Assembly: GCF_000251105.1 (NCBI RefSeq) | Contig: NC_017034.1 | Coordinates: 1,550,001 to 1,614,000, forward strand | DNA: 64,000 bases | Origin: Methanocella conradii HZ254 | GTDB taxonomy: Archaea > Halobacteriota > Methanocellia > Methanocellales > Methanocellaceae | Direction of reading: 5' to 3' | Shown: positions 16,746 to 26,188 of the stretch, in pieces | Position numbering within the stretch: position 1 is the stretch's first letter | Layout of the letters: each line of letters begins with the position of its first letter | Position numbers and translations under genes: made by a program | The notes under the pieces: generated by a model | Told to the model about the DNA's origin: nothing | What the model saw: the letters and a program-made list of their open reading frames with translations, nothing else | Database searches by the model: none

Positions 16746-17829
16746 GGAGATAATCGAAAAGCTGGCCAGGATGGGGGAGGGCGTACTGGAGGACGTCGAG
16801 GCTGGAAAGAACCCATCCCTTGACATAACGATAAGATCATTGAATAACGTCTACTATGATGAGAAGTCGGGCCTGATAAAGCTGGGCGATGAAAAGCAGA
16901 AGCGGTATTACTTTAACCTGGCCCAGGCCAAGAAGTTTCTTCAGACCATCCTCATAGCGAAGCAGATAAAGGCTTTACTGGAGCAGGATAAGCCCGCCCT
17001 GTCTATACGTCAGCTCTTCTATACGCTTAAGCATGAGATCCCCGGGACGGGGGAGAATACTTTTGACGTGCAGGAGGAGTCCGATCCCATCATTGAGGAC
17101 ATGGAGCTGATGACTGATAGCCTTCGTGAGGAGCTTAACCTCATAGCAACGCCGAATGGCGTGCTGGCTGGCCCCATGATAGTAGAGGATAAGACGGGAG
17201 ACGTTTTGGACTTCACAAAGATGGGCTCGGCTGGGGGCGCGGTGCCGCCAATCGTGGAAGATGATTATTTCCACATCAAGGAGATGAGCGCCGACTACAT
17301 CCTCGTCGTGGAGAAATACGCGGTCTGGAACCTCTTGAACCAGGAGAAGTACTGGAAGAAGAATAATTGCCTGCTTTTGACCGGTAAGGGCCAGCCCGCC
17401 CGCGCTGAGCGCAGGCTTCTCGCAAGGTTTGGGGAAGAGTATAAGATTCCTATTTATGTTTTCACCGATATGGACCCGTGGGGGTACTATATTTACTCAG
17501 TCTATAAGTCTGGGTCCATTAACCTGGCCTTTTTTTCGGAGAAGGCAGCGTGCCCCAGGGCAAAATACCTCGGGCTTTCCGTAAAAGACGTCATGGACTT
17601 TGACATACCAAGAAGCTCGTGGGTCAAGCTTAACGAGGAGGACTTCAAGCGAATGGAGGAGATAGCCGCATATCCCTGGTTTAAGAAAGAGAGGTGGCAG
17701 AGGGAGCTGGCCGACCTCAAGAAGTTCGGCTATAAGATAGAGCAGGACGCCCTCGTATCGAAGTCCATCGAGTTCACCGCTAACAACTATTTGCCGACGA
17801 AGATATCTAATAATGATTATTTCGATTAA
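16732..17829 (+). CDS. top6A: DNA topoisomerase VI subunit A (Spo11 homologue)
   Basis: DNA-cleaving subunit of topoisomerase VI. The catalytic tyrosine is Y97 in RQLFYTLKHE, within the winged-helix domain, and the Toprim metal site is formed by LVVEKYAVWN and YVFTDMDPWGYYIY. The 365-residue length is normal. ATG 16732 follows a GGAGGAGGCGG ribosome binding site inside the end of top6B; the longer frame would add only an arginine-rich artefact. A GC hairpin follows the stop codon. Confidence 0.97.
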   Translation: MARSKEIIEKLARMGEGVLEDVEAGKNPSLDITIRSLNNVYYDEKSGLIKLGDEKQKRYYFNLAQAKKFLQTILIAKQIKALLEQDKPALSIRQLFYTLKHEIPGTGENTFDVQEESDPIIEDMELMTDSLREELNLIATPNGVLAGPMIVEDKTGDVLDFTKMGSAGGAVPPIVEDDYFHIKEMSADYILVVEKYAVWNLLNQEKYWKKNNCLLLTGKGQPARAERRLLARFGEEYKIPIYVFTDMDPWGYYIYSVYKSGSINLAFFSEKAACPRAKYLGLSVKDVMDFDIPRSSWVKLNEEDFKRMEEIAAYPWFKKERWQRELADLKKFGYKIEQDALVSKSIEFTANNYLPTKISNNDYFD

Positions 17830-17836
17830 AAGAGGT

Positions 17837-17854
17837 GGGGGCGAGAGGGCCCCC
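17837..17854. terminator. GC hairpin between convergent top6A and the dockerin protein gene
   Basis: GGGGGC and GCCCCC pair around a 6-base loop (GAGAGG). It lies 7 bases past the top6A stop and 8 bases before the stop of the leftward gene, so it can serve both directions. Confidence 0.65.
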
Positions 17855-17862
17855 GTATGCGA

Positions 17863-20800
17863 TTAACCCATTTTTCCTAGCAGTTCATAGTAGAGGACGA
17901 TTACGTCATCAAAGTCCATCCTCGAGTTGTGGTTGAAATCGAAGGGCGAAAGCCCAACGTTTGCATTGCCCGCCATCCACTCCATACTCTTATAGTAAGC
18001 GACGACGTCGTCGAAGTCGAGCCTACCGTTACCATTGATATCCTCTACGAGGCCATCATCGTCAAGGTCAACGGGCATATTCGAGTAGCCCGGAAACACC
18101 TCAACGTAAGGCTTCAACACTATGTACCCGGCCATCGTTTTTGTATCGCTCGAATGCTCGTTGGCCACCGCGAGGGAAACGGTATACCTGCCCGGAGCCC
18201 TGTACGCATGCGTCGGGTTTTTGAGCGCTGAAGTATCGTTATCGCCAAAGCTCCAGCTCCACGAGGATGGGCCCGGGTCTCCAGTCGTGAGGTCGACGAA
18301 ACTAATATTAATCGGCATTAATGGCCCCACCGTACCGCTCGTCGTGCTCGCCGTGAAATTCGCCATAAGAGGCGTAAACACGGTCAGGCCCCCGTCTAGC
18401 GGTGCGCACTCAACAGCCGAGCCATTATCATCATCAAGGTGAGCGCCATCTATCAGAACGCTCGTCCAGCCTGGCACGTCGCCTCTCACCGTCAACGTCG
18501 CAAGCGTAATGTTCGAAGCGCCTGGCCCGACTTGCCCTTCAAGGTCGACGCCGCTTATCCTCACGGAATCGCCTGGCAGCGCTGTAGTATTATTCAACAA
18601 GGCCCATGACGGGTAGCTCACTCCGACGATTTCGCCAACGCTCGAATTGACAAGGGACACGTTTAACGAGTAACCCGCGAGCCCTGAACGCGCGTTATCC
18701 AGCACGATTTTCACCTCCGTAGTGTTGCCCACCGCCGAGGCCGTAGAGACTGGCAACATCGACACATTAGCCGGGTTATAGTATTCTAGCACAAGGATGG
18801 CGTTACACGCTTCTATCCATCCGCCATCGCTCCTGATCGCCATCTCATTCCCCGTTGCATTCAACATGCCGCTAACATCAACGTCGCTCACGGATATCTC
18901 AGAATCGCCCATATAGACCCATGGGTGATACCATGAATGGCCGTTAAAGTACATCACACCCTCGCCTCCCGCCCCCGTAGGGCTGCTTATAAGCCTTGCC
19001 CCGGCAAGCTTGGCTACATCGATCGCCGTGCCAGTAAACGGCACATATGAAGTCGCAAACTCCGGGCTCGAGCCGTAATCCCCATTGCCGCAAAGCATGT
19101 CAAACTCCTCGTTCATGAATATCTTTTTCCTCGTGGCGTTTGAGTTCTCGTATATTACATACAGTATCATGCCGCGGGGGCTTATCCGCTTATCCGAGGG
19201 TTTTGTGAAGACTGCATGGTTCTCAGTAGTATTGTACACGCCTGTCACGTTGTATACGAACATGCCATAGGGCAGGTCGAAATCGCCCCACATTTTCCTA
19301 TCAGTGTAATGGGCCTCATAAGGTATGGTCACGCCGTTGAAAGTCATGGTCGAGCTCTCGGGCACGAACCCATCCTTATCCCAGCACCATGGTAGATACA
19401 GGTAAGCAGCGACTACCCTGCTGCCAGGGGGCAGCGGCAAATCATTCGCCGTCCAGTTCGCCGTGTAGTTTGCCCACCAGTTCTCCCCGCTCTTATACTG
19501 GCTATCTCCAATAGAGTAAATGATATCGCCGCGCACGTCGATGATGCGTCTGGTTAGCAGGTCGCTCCCCCCAGAATATCGCTTGCCCATATACCCATTA
19601 TTAATCACGGCCTTCGTCATCGCCTTAACGTTGTTCGTCTCATCGGCTTCATCGATAATGTTGTCCGGGTCAACCGTTACCATAGCTTCGGACTGTTCGC
19701 CGCTCACATGGATTGTGGGGTCTTGTACTTTTAGCCTGCCCGTGCCAATGGCTGGCGTTGTCGCGCCCATTGCGAGGCCATCAATGTGTACGGTGTGATT
19801 AATCCCATTCAGGGTGACTGTCACGTTGAACGGCCCTGCATCAGCGTAGCCTATATTCTGAATGACGAACCACAGCGAGTTCGTGGTGCAATTTGCGAAG
19901 TAGTACCCTGTGGCGTATCCCATAGACTGTACGCTTAAATCCGGCGCTACTGAGGAAGCGAGAATATAATCTGACTTTATTGTACTATTAGACATTGTGG
20001 CATTGGATATCGTTAGATTGACAGTATAGACGCCTGGCTCCGCATACGTATAGACTGGATTTTGTTCGGTGCTATCGATGGTCCCATCGTTGTCGAAGTC
20101 CCAAGCCCAGGAAGTTGGAGCTCCACTTGATTCGTCCGTAAACCTTACGGTTAATGGAGCGAGGCCACGCGTAACATTAGCCGAAAAACCGGCCACAAGC
20201 GGACTGGAATCGAGCACAGTGATAGTTAGACTACGATCAGATGTAAAATTATCCCATTGACCATCGTAATTTTTACAGGCTGTCACAACTGGATGATATA
20301 CTCCTGGAACTGTATAAGTGTAAATAGGATATCCCTCTGTGCTATCAATGATACCATCGTCATTAAAATCCCAATAATAATAATCCGGAATTGTTTGCAT
20401 CATGTGATATGAAAATTGAACTGTTAGCGGGTTAAATCCTTCACTTATATTAACCTTCGGGTCTAGATAAATAGGGGTCACACGCCGAATATAATTTTCT
20501 TTTATAATTGTATTGCTTGATGTATTATTATATATAGTTAATTGTACTTTATAATATCCGTTTCTCCAAACTAAGTATGAAGGATTTTGTTCATATAACC
20601 TTGTAGAAGCACTACTAGGGTCTTTAATTTTCCATTCCCATCGAATTGGATTTCCAGAGGACAGATCAGTAAAATGAACGGTTTGAGTACCTATACATAG
20701 TCTTTTGTCTACCGTGAAGTCTGCTATGAGCTCGGTGGTTTGGGCCTTTACGTATGCCGTTTTTGTTTCTGTGTCTGTACCGTTTTTATTTGCTACAGTC

Positions 20801-22014
20801 AGGCTTACAGTATATGTGCCAGGGTTATTATACGTATAGATCGGATTTTGTTCGGTGCTATCGATGGTCCCATCGTTGTCGAAGTCCCAAGCCCAGGATG
20901 TAGCCGCTGTGGACTGGTCGGTAAACTGCACTGTTAGCGGTACTGTCCCTATAGTCGTATTTGCCATAAAGTCTGCTACTGGCATTACTAATGGCTCCTG
21001 GATGGTGAGGAATGCCAGGGGTATCTTAAACGACATGGCATAGCCGCTGCCCGCAAGGTCTCTATGATAGCCTAGCGTGTAAATAGAGCCACCCGTAATG
21101 CTATTGGTCACATCCCACGTCTGCACACCAGAGTAGTCGCCTTGCACGTCATAGCCATGTGGAAGAGGGTTCTGGTACGTCTGGGTACTCTGATCGAATC
21201 CCGCTGTCGGGAAAGAGTAATACCCATTCAGGCTAGACATGTACGCGACGGTAAGCCTAGCAGACCCCACCCTGGAAACTTCGCGAGCGTCAAACTCGGT
21301 TTCGCCAACGTAGATTTCACCAGAGTCCTCCGCATATTTTGAGGCGACATCGTGGCCTTGGTTAACCCAGTAATGGACGACTTTTTCCGAGCCGTCATTA
21401 TACGCTACGACGAGCGCTATCTCCTTGACCCTTCCGTCAAAGCTTGGATTCACCTTTTGAGTAAGCACATGTACCCTTAAATGGGTCGAATTTATCAGCG
21501 AGGTCACATCATACCACATGAAATAGTCGCTGGTCACCCTGTTTAAGTGGTCGTTTATTATGACTGGACCGGTACCCCCCTGGCCCGGGAAAGAATAAGG
21601 CACGTTTAGGTCCTCAAACCATTCATAGTCGTAGATGCCATCGCCGTTCACGTCTAGCTGGGTGGTGATGTTACCCTGGTAGTTGTTTTGCATGTGTCCG
21701 CAGTAGGTTGAAACGTAAAGCCTGGCCCATTGAATGCTCGTATACTCGGGTAATGTGAAATCCTTGATTACGTCTTGTGTTCCCCATGTTGGAGGGGTTG
21801 CATCCACGTATAGCCCGCCCGACACAGAGCCGTTCTGGACGTTCGTCAGGGGGATGCCGCCCACGTAACTGTCAGCCATCGCCGTCATTGGCGAGATCAT
21901 AAAAATAAATAAAATGGTTAGAACGCAATACAGCACCTTGGCATCTCCAAAAAGCCCTAAGATACCTCTAGAAACGTTTGAAACACTATCATTTAATTGG
22001 GATTGGATAACCAT
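17863..22014 (-). CDS. Secreted DUF3344/PKD protein with cohesin-like and dockerin domains
   Basis: 1383-residue surface protein. Order: N-terminal hydrophobic export signal (cleavage near residue 47, TAMA-DSYVGG), DUF3344 (about 48-345), four PKD or PKD-like units (346-685), a CARDB-like domain (687-805), a second DUF3344-like domain (806-1085), a cohesin-like domain (1086-1214), a PKD unit (1217-1301) and a C-terminal dockerin. The dockerin has two calcium-loop repeats, DINGNGRLDFDDVVAYY and DFNHNSRMDFDDVIVLYY. ATG 22014 was chosen because AGGTGGT lies 3 bases upstream; the open frame extends 51 codons further but is AT-rich and unlikely. Dockerins bind cohesins non-covalently, so it can be held by the anchored cohesin encoded at 48917-49696. 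Function of DUF3344 is unknown; domain borders are estimates. Confidence 0.9.
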   Translation of the reverse strand: MVIQSQLNDSVSNVSRGILGLFGDAKVLYCVLTILFIFMISPMTAMADSYVGGIPLTNVQNGSVSGGLYVDATPPTWGTQDVIKDFTLPEYTSIQWARLYVSTYCGHMQNNYQGNITTQLDVNGDGIYDYEWFEDLNVPYSFPGQGGTGPVIINDHLNRVTSDYFMWYDVTSLINSTHLRVHVLTQKVNPSFDGRVKEIALVVAYNDGSEKVVHYWVNQGHDVASKYAEDSGEIYVGETEFDAREVSRVGSARLTVAYMSSLNGYYSFPTAGFDQSTQTYQNPLPHGYDVQGDYSGVQTWDVTNSITGGSIYTLGYHRDLAGSGYAMSFKIPLAFLTIQEPLVMPVADFMANTTIGTVPLTVQFTDQSTAATSWAWDFDNDGTIDSTEQNPIYTYNNPGTYTVSLTVANKNGTDTETKTAYVKAQTTELIADFTVDKRLCIGTQTVHFTDLSSGNPIRWEWKIKDPSSASTRLYEQNPSYLVWRNGYYKVQLTIYNNTSSNTIIKENYIRRVTPIYLDPKVNISEGFNPLTVQFSYHMMQTIPDYYYWDFNDDGIIDSTEGYPIYTYTVPGVYHPVVTACKNYDGQWDNFTSDRSLTITVLDSSPLVAGFSANVTRGLAPLTVRFTDESSGAPTSWAWDFDNDGTIDSTEQNPVYTYAEPGVYTVNLTISNATMSNSTIKSDYILASSVAPDLSVQSMGYATGYYFANCTTNSLWFVIQNIGYADAGPFNVTVTLNGINHTVHIDGLAMGATTPAIGTGRLKVQDPTIHVSGEQSEAMVTVDPDNIIDEADETNNVKAMTKAVINNGYMGKRYSGGSDLLTRRIIDVRGDIIYSIGDSQYKSGENWWANYTANWTANDLPLPPGSRVVAAYLYLPWCWDKDGFVPESSTMTFNGVTIPYEAHYTDRKMWGDFDLPYGMFVYNVTGVYNTTENHAVFTKPSDKRISPRGMILYVIYENSNATRKKIFMNEEFDMLCGNGDYGSSPEFATSYVPFTGTAIDVAKLAGARLISSPTGAGGEGVMYFNGHSWYHPWVYMGDSEISVSDVDVSGMLNATGNEMAIRSDGGWIEACNAILVLEYYNPANVSMLPVSTASAVGNTTEVKIVLDNARSGLAGYSLNVSLVNSSVGEIVGVSYPSWALLNNTTALPGDSVRISGVDLEGQVGPGASNITLATLTVRGDVPGWTSVLIDGAHLDDDNGSAVECAPLDGGLTVFTPLMANFTASTTSGTVGPLMPINISFVDLTTGDPGPSSWSWSFGDNDTSALKNPTHAYRAPGRYTVSLAVANEHSSDTKTMAGYIVLKPYVEVFPGYSNMPVDLDDDGLVEDINGNGRLDFDDVVAYYKSMEWMAGNANVGLSPFDFNHNSRMDFDDVIVLYYELLGKMG

Positions 22015-22184
22015 AATACCACCTGCAATATAGGCATTAATATATACATAACATGACTTAAATCTTACTACGATATTAAAAAAATAATGCAAACAATAAT
22101 ACATAAAAATATTATTAACATCTGTAATGTTAAGAAATTTTAAAAAGTTATGAATTGATAACACCATAATAAGATAAATAATTT

Positions 22185-22202
22185 GCCCCCCATATAGGGG
22201 GC
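22185..22202 (-). terminator. Terminator hairpin of the 372-residue DUF3344 gene
   Basis: GCCCCC and GGGGGC pair around the loop at 22191-22196. It lies 14 bases beyond the stop codon at 22217 in the direction of transcription, flanked by A/T-rich tracts, so read-through into the giant gene downstream is probably limited. Confidence 0.7.
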
Positions 22203-22216
22203 AAAAAATCTTTTAA

Positions 22217-23335
22217 TCAGGGGTCATGTACCTCCAATATCGCTAGCGGTATCTTGAATGTCGTATTATACCCCGTGTTGATACTATAATCCCTCTGATA
22301 GTGGAACGTGATATCATTGGTCTTGATATTCAAATTACTGACATTGCTCGTAATGTCCCAAGTCTTCACCCCAGCATATCTTCCCTGTATATCATACCCT
22401 TTTTCTAATTTAATTGAGGTATCAGGGTCATAGTTCCCTCCAACGGTTAGATTATAGTACCCATTGGCGCTCGCCAGGTATATCGACGTTAGCTCAACTG
22501 AACGAATGTCATGGTCATCGGGGATGATCGAGGTGCTGAAAGTCGTATTGCCCATAAACGGTGGGTTACCCGTCATATCCTCGTAAGTCTTTGAGCAAAC
22601 ATCGTGGCCCTGATTAACCCAGTAGTACGTCGTATTACCGCCAGTGGTGTTGTAGGCGACGATGAGGACTATATCCTTGATACGCCCGTCGAATTTATTG
22701 GCGGAAGGAGGGTTATAGGTCCCATCATCGACTCTCTGAGTCGTCACGTTTACCTTTATGGTAGAATCGTTTGTGATGTTATTTTTCACGTCGTACCACA
22801 TTATGTAATCGCTGGTCACCCTGTTACAATGGTCGTTCACGATGACGGTCCCGGAGCCACCGGTACCAGGATAGCTATATGAAACGTTGAAGTCCTCATC
22901 CCATGTCTGGTCGTATGAGCCATCGTTTGTCCAGTCGGCTTTGATGGTGGCGTTGCCATGATACCTGGCCGTCATGTTCCCGCTGTAAACGACTACGTAG
23001 AGCCGTGCCCATTCAACGCTGCTGATATTATCGGGAAGCCCCATGACCTTGTCCACGTAGTTCGGATTGCTGGCGCTTGTAGGCCATTCAGGCGGCGTGG
23101 CATCGAACCATACGTCTCCAGTTATAACTCCATAAGTGCCGTTATCCGTGGTCAGGCTTTGTCCGCCTATATAAGGGTCGGCTAACCCTAATACAGGTAT
23201 AAATGACGTTGCCATCATGACCATTATTGCAACGAATACGGTCTTCGAGACGATGGCGAGCTTCTCGCAAGCTATACGAGGGTTTGAAAGACGTCTGTAA
23301 GCGTCTGAAACTCTATCTTTTATAGTTGGTTTCAT
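22217..23335 (-). CDS. Secreted single-domain DUF3344 protein
   Basis: 372 residues: a cytoplasmic N-terminus with basic residues, a hydrophobic signal around residues 28-50 (KTVFVAIMVMMATSFIPVLG), then one DUF3344 domain beginning ADPYIGGQSLTT. Shared landmarks with the giant neighbours are VEWARLYVVVYSGNM, VIVNDHCNRVTSDYIMWYDV and YYWVNQGHDVCS. Unlike them it has no PKD, cohesin or dockerin region and ends in a strand FKIPLAILEVHDP. Many N-glycosylation sequons (NxS/T) fit an exported archaeal protein. It is followed by its own terminator hairpin. The role is unknown. Confidence 0.85.
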   Translation of the reverse strand: MKPTIKDRVSDAYRRLSNPRIACEKLAIVSKTVFVAIMVMMATSFIPVLGLADPYIGGQSLTTDNGTYGVITGDVWFDATPPEWPTSASNPNYVDKVMGLPDNISSVEWARLYVVVYSGNMTARYHGNATIKADWTNDGSYDQTWDEDFNVSYSYPGTGGSGTVIVNDHCNRVTSDYIMWYDVKNNITNDSTIKVNVTTQRVDDGTYNPPSANKFDGRIKDIVLIVAYNTTGGNTTYYWVNQGHDVCSKTYEDMTGNPPFMGNTTFSTSIIPDDHDIRSVELTSIYLASANGYYNLTVGGNYDPDTSIKLEKGYDIQGRYAGVKTWDITSNVSNLNIKTNDITFHYQRDYSINTGYNTTFKIPLAILEVHDP

Positions 23336-23575
23336 TACTCTTTTACCTCCCTGTATTTTGCCCCTTGCAATACTATATTCTTCCTGCTATAAAAATTTTG
23401 CTACTATTTAAAATTTTTTTAACAAATTATTAGATAATGTAATAAAAAAATAATACTACATGTTATTATTTTATAAATAATTACACTACTTATATTAACT
23501 GTATGAAAAATTTACCTAAATTACCATGAAATAGCAAGGAAATATTTGATATGGGATGGAGCGGTATTGGCTAAT

Positions 23576-24583
23576 ATGGCTCCCGGCGTTCTCACATATG
23601 ATGCCTTTACCTGTAAGAAGTGTGGGATATGTTGTAAAAAACAAAAAGTCATTCTTTTAACTCTTTATGATATTTTCAGGCTATCCGAGAAGCTTGGCTT
23701 GAGGCCAAACGAGTTTTTCAGGCGATATTGCATTAAGTCGAGGAAGTTTAATGAGGAGGGCTTGAAGCGCCTCTATTTGAGGGCTGAGGGTGGCTGCCCG
23801 TTTTTGAGGGATGGCCTGTGCTCGGTCCATGAGGTGAAGCCCGTGGTGTGTGCCCGCGCTCCTTTTTATTATGTCGAGGCGTCGCTGGCTTCCCTCAAGG
23901 TTTTTGGCCTCATCGAGGATGAGTGCCGCATAAACGAGTATTCCTATGACACCGTTGCGAAGGGCGATAATGAGCGGCTCGTGGACATGGATATCCTGGT
24001 CCGGTGCACCGATGAGTATGTTGAGAGGCATAAGGGATTCGAGGAGAAGACGGCGAGGCCGTACTATGAGAAGTCCCTTGAGGCGCTTAAGGATAATGCC
24101 TTAAGAAGCCTGACTTATGCCACATTGCTTGACCGGTGCATTAGAAGGGAAGAGATGTGCCGGACTGACCCGTATTATAAGGGCGCTACAAACATGTACC
24201 TGAGCGGCTTTTATGATGAGTTTAAGCGTGCCAAGGAGGCGGGCAAAAACGGCGAGGCCTTAATCTTCGAGCCGTCTGCGCTGGGCATCATCGATGGCAT
24301 TATGGCGCTTGTGCTCTTCGAGAAAGACTACATAAGCGTAAAGAAGGCCCTCTCTCAAAGCAGAAACCCTGACGTCCACACAAAGACGACTATCTATGAT
24401 GGCAGGGAATACGCTATTGTATCAATAGATGCAGGTAAAAAGGTAATGTTTTATTATCATATCGAGCCCGATGAGAAGAAAAGCCTGCGCCATGAGCCTG
24501 GCCAAATCAATACCCTTTTCAAAAACGAGAAAGGCGGCAGGTTCATGTTTACGGGACGGGACGCCGACGGATGGCTGTCATAG
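23576..24583 (+). CDS. YkgJ-type cysteine cluster protein
   Basis: 336-residue protein whose N-terminus carries a zinc/iron-chelating cysteine set: CKKCGICCKKQK near residue 13, then GGCPFLRDGLCSVHEVKPVVCARAPF near residue 75. This is the YkgJ/FliB-like CxxCxxCC pattern, a metal-binding module of unknown or methylation-related role. The rest is helical with no recognised domain. The region before ATG 23576 (23336-23575) is very AT-rich with several TATA-like stretches and no gene. A shorter relative lies at 29477-29992. Confidence 0.75.
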   Translation: MAPGVLTYDAFTCKKCGICCKKQKVILLTLYDIFRLSEKLGLRPNEFFRRYCIKSRKFNEEGLKRLYLRAEGGCPFLRDGLCSVHEVKPVVCARAPFYYVEASLASLKVFGLIEDECRINEYSYDTVAKGDNERLVDMDILVRCTDEYVERHKGFEEKTARPYYEKSLEALKDNALRSLTYATLLDRCIRREEMCRTDPYYKGATNMYLSGFYDEFKRAKEAGKNGEALIFEPSALGIIDGIMALVLFEKDYISVKKALSQSRNPDVHTKTTIYDGREYAIVSIDAGKKVMFYYHIEPDEKKSLRHEPGQINTLFKNEKGGRFMFTGRDADGWLS

Positions 24584-24632
24584 GCTGCCGGTTACCATGA
24601 AAATATTTATTATGGCATAAGCCACAGAGGGA

Positions 24633-24860
24633 ATGGCCATGAGGTTCGAGTTTACAAAGCTGGTAGGCCTTTTGTCTATGCTGGGGACCGTCATCGGCCT
24701 CGTCATGGGCGGAGCGACCATCGAATATAATATATTTTTAGCGGCCTTATTCTTCCTTTTAGCGGTAGTCAGCTTTTTAGTATTCGTAGCGTTCATTTAT
24801 AATTTCATCATGTATGCCCAGTATGAGATGCCCGCAGAGAACTTCGAGGATGAGGACTAG
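24633..24860 (+). CDS. Small two-helix membrane protein
   Basis: 75 residues with two predicted membrane helices (LVGLLSMLGTVIGLVMGGAT and the hydrophobic run IFLAALFFLLAVVSFLVFVA) and an acidic tail (ENFEDED). AGAGGGA lies 4 bases before ATG 24633, a good ribosome binding site. It converges with the CPBP gene and overlaps its stop by four bases. No family recognised. Confidence 0.6.
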   Translation: MAMRFEFTKLVGLLSMLGTVIGLVMGGATIEYNIFLAALFFLLAVVSFLVFVAFIYNFIMYAQYEMPAENFEDED

Positions 24861-25777
24861 GCCATTCCCGCGAGCATGGGCATGCCTATGAGCATGTAGA
24901 AGCCTGCGTGTATCAGCGCCGCACCAATTATGCTTTTATCTTTTATAGTCATCCGTCCCCAGTAATAGCCCAATATTGACCCGATCATGAATAACATGGG
25001 GACGTATATTATCTGGCTTGATATATAGTAGACCGTTGTGGCCTCGAAGATGCCGAATATGGCGGCCTGCAGGATAATGGCGCTTTTCTCTCCTATAAGG
25101 GGTAGTAGCCTTGCCAGGAGTAGCCCGCGGAACCACGTCTCTTCGTATGCCGCCCCTAAAAAGCTAAATATCACTGCTGCCCCGATTATGTATGCCATCT
25201 TTTCCAAGCCCATCGCGGCCCCGCCAAACAGGAAGTATAGTGCAGCCACGCTCACCAGAATGCATATGATAAGCCCCACGATGCCTGAAACCAGGTATGA
25301 CTTATTCCCAATTGCCAGGAGAATATCCTTACGCCTGCCATTTTCATAAAGCAGCAACGCATAAACAGCTACCACTGATAATAAGAAAAATATAATGCTT
25401 ATGCTCACAGGCCTCAATAGGCCGCTCAACCCCGTTTCCATGCCCATAAAAGCAGCCAGTTCCCATAGGCACATCAGCGTGGATAACGCCAGGAAAGCAT
25501 CAACTAACAGTGCGAACGGCCTCAGCCCTGGAAGCCTACCGCTGCGGGCCAGGTACCCAAAGGCGGCAAAAGATAAAACCGAAAATGCCGACAACACAAA
25601 AGCGTCCAAACCCGTCTCAAGCCCGCTGCCCAGCAAAAACAATGAATAAAGAGCCCCCAGTAACGCAGATACAGCCAGCGCCGGTGAGACCTTAAGCCCA
25701 CCCACATTGATCTCGCCTGACGAAAGCACGCCTCTCGGCTTCCGGGTGCCCTTTCTGTAGCCATTCATACGCTTCAC
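24857..25777 (-). CDS. CPBP-family membrane protein with an altered motif 2
   Basis: 306-residue protein with about eight membrane helices. It belongs to the CPBP (Abi/Rce1-like) intramembrane peptidase family: motif 1 is YEETWFRGLLLARLLP, containing the EExxxR glutamates, and motif 3 is ALIHAGFYML with its histidine. Motif 2, normally FxxxH, reads FGIFEATT, so the histidine is replaced by glutamate. This may mean altered or lost peptidase activity. The N-terminal 28 residues are hydrophilic and basic. Substrate not known. Confidence 0.8.
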   Translation of the reverse strand: MKRMNGYRKGTRKPRGVLSSGEINVGGLKVSPALAVSALLGALYSLFLLGSGLETGLDAFVLSAFSVLSFAAFGYLARSGRLPGLRPFALLVDAFLALSTLMCLWELAAFMGMETGLSGLLRPVSISIIFFLLSVVAVYALLLYENGRRKDILLAIGNKSYLVSGIVGLIICILVSVAALYFLFGGAAMGLEKMAYIIGAAVIFSFLGAAYEETWFRGLLLARLLPLIGEKSAIILQAAIFGIFEATTVYYISSQIIYVPMLFMIGSILGYYWGRMTIKDKSIIGAALIHAGFYMLIGMPMLAGMA

Positions 25778-25801
25778 AATAGGCTTAAAAAGATAAAAGA
25801 T

Positions 25802-26188
25802 TTACCCGGAACTTTTTTCTTTCTCGACGAATTTTTTCATTTTTTCTAATAAATATATCATCTCGGATAATTCTTTTTCTTCTATTCTATAATACTCATG
25901 CGCAATCAAATTTCGTAAAAATACCAGCCTTAAAGATGCATCAAATTCTTCTTTCGTAATAGCGCCATTCCGGTAGAGCAGCTTAAATACCTCCCCATAT
26001 GTGGAGGGAAATCCCATATTATTTTTAGCAACGACATGCTCGCCAATTTCTATAAGCGAGCTAATAGCCTGAAAACATTCCATTGCAATGGTGTTATAAA
26101 CCAGATAATCAGATAAGTTTTTATCCTTGAGGCTTAACGCTCCATTAAGGTGTCTTTCAAATCTCATGATGCTCTCAACGACTTTCAT
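25802..26188 (-). CDS. hepT: HepT-like toxin (HEPN ribonuclease)
   Basis: 128-residue helical HEPN protein. The catalytic motif RxxxxHxY is present as RNLIAHEY near residue 92. In HepT/MntA modules the toxin is an RNase that is silenced when the partner nucleotidyltransferase adds AMP to the tyrosine of this motif. The partner gene lies immediately upstream, overlapping by four bases, which gives the standard order antitoxin then toxin. Length is normal for the family. Confidence 0.9.
   Translation of the reverse strand: MKVVESIMRFERHLNGALSLKDKNLSDYLVYNTIAMECFQAISSLIEIGEHVVAKNNMGFPSTYGEVFKLLYRNGAITKEEFDASLRLVFLRNLIAHEYYRIEEKELSEMIYLLEKMKKFVEKEKSSG

Noticed and set aside
21000..22000. Large antisense frames opposite the surface proteins as genes
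   Set aside because: They are scattered, short and mirror the PKD repeats; the dockerin proteins have consistent domains and ribosome binding sites.
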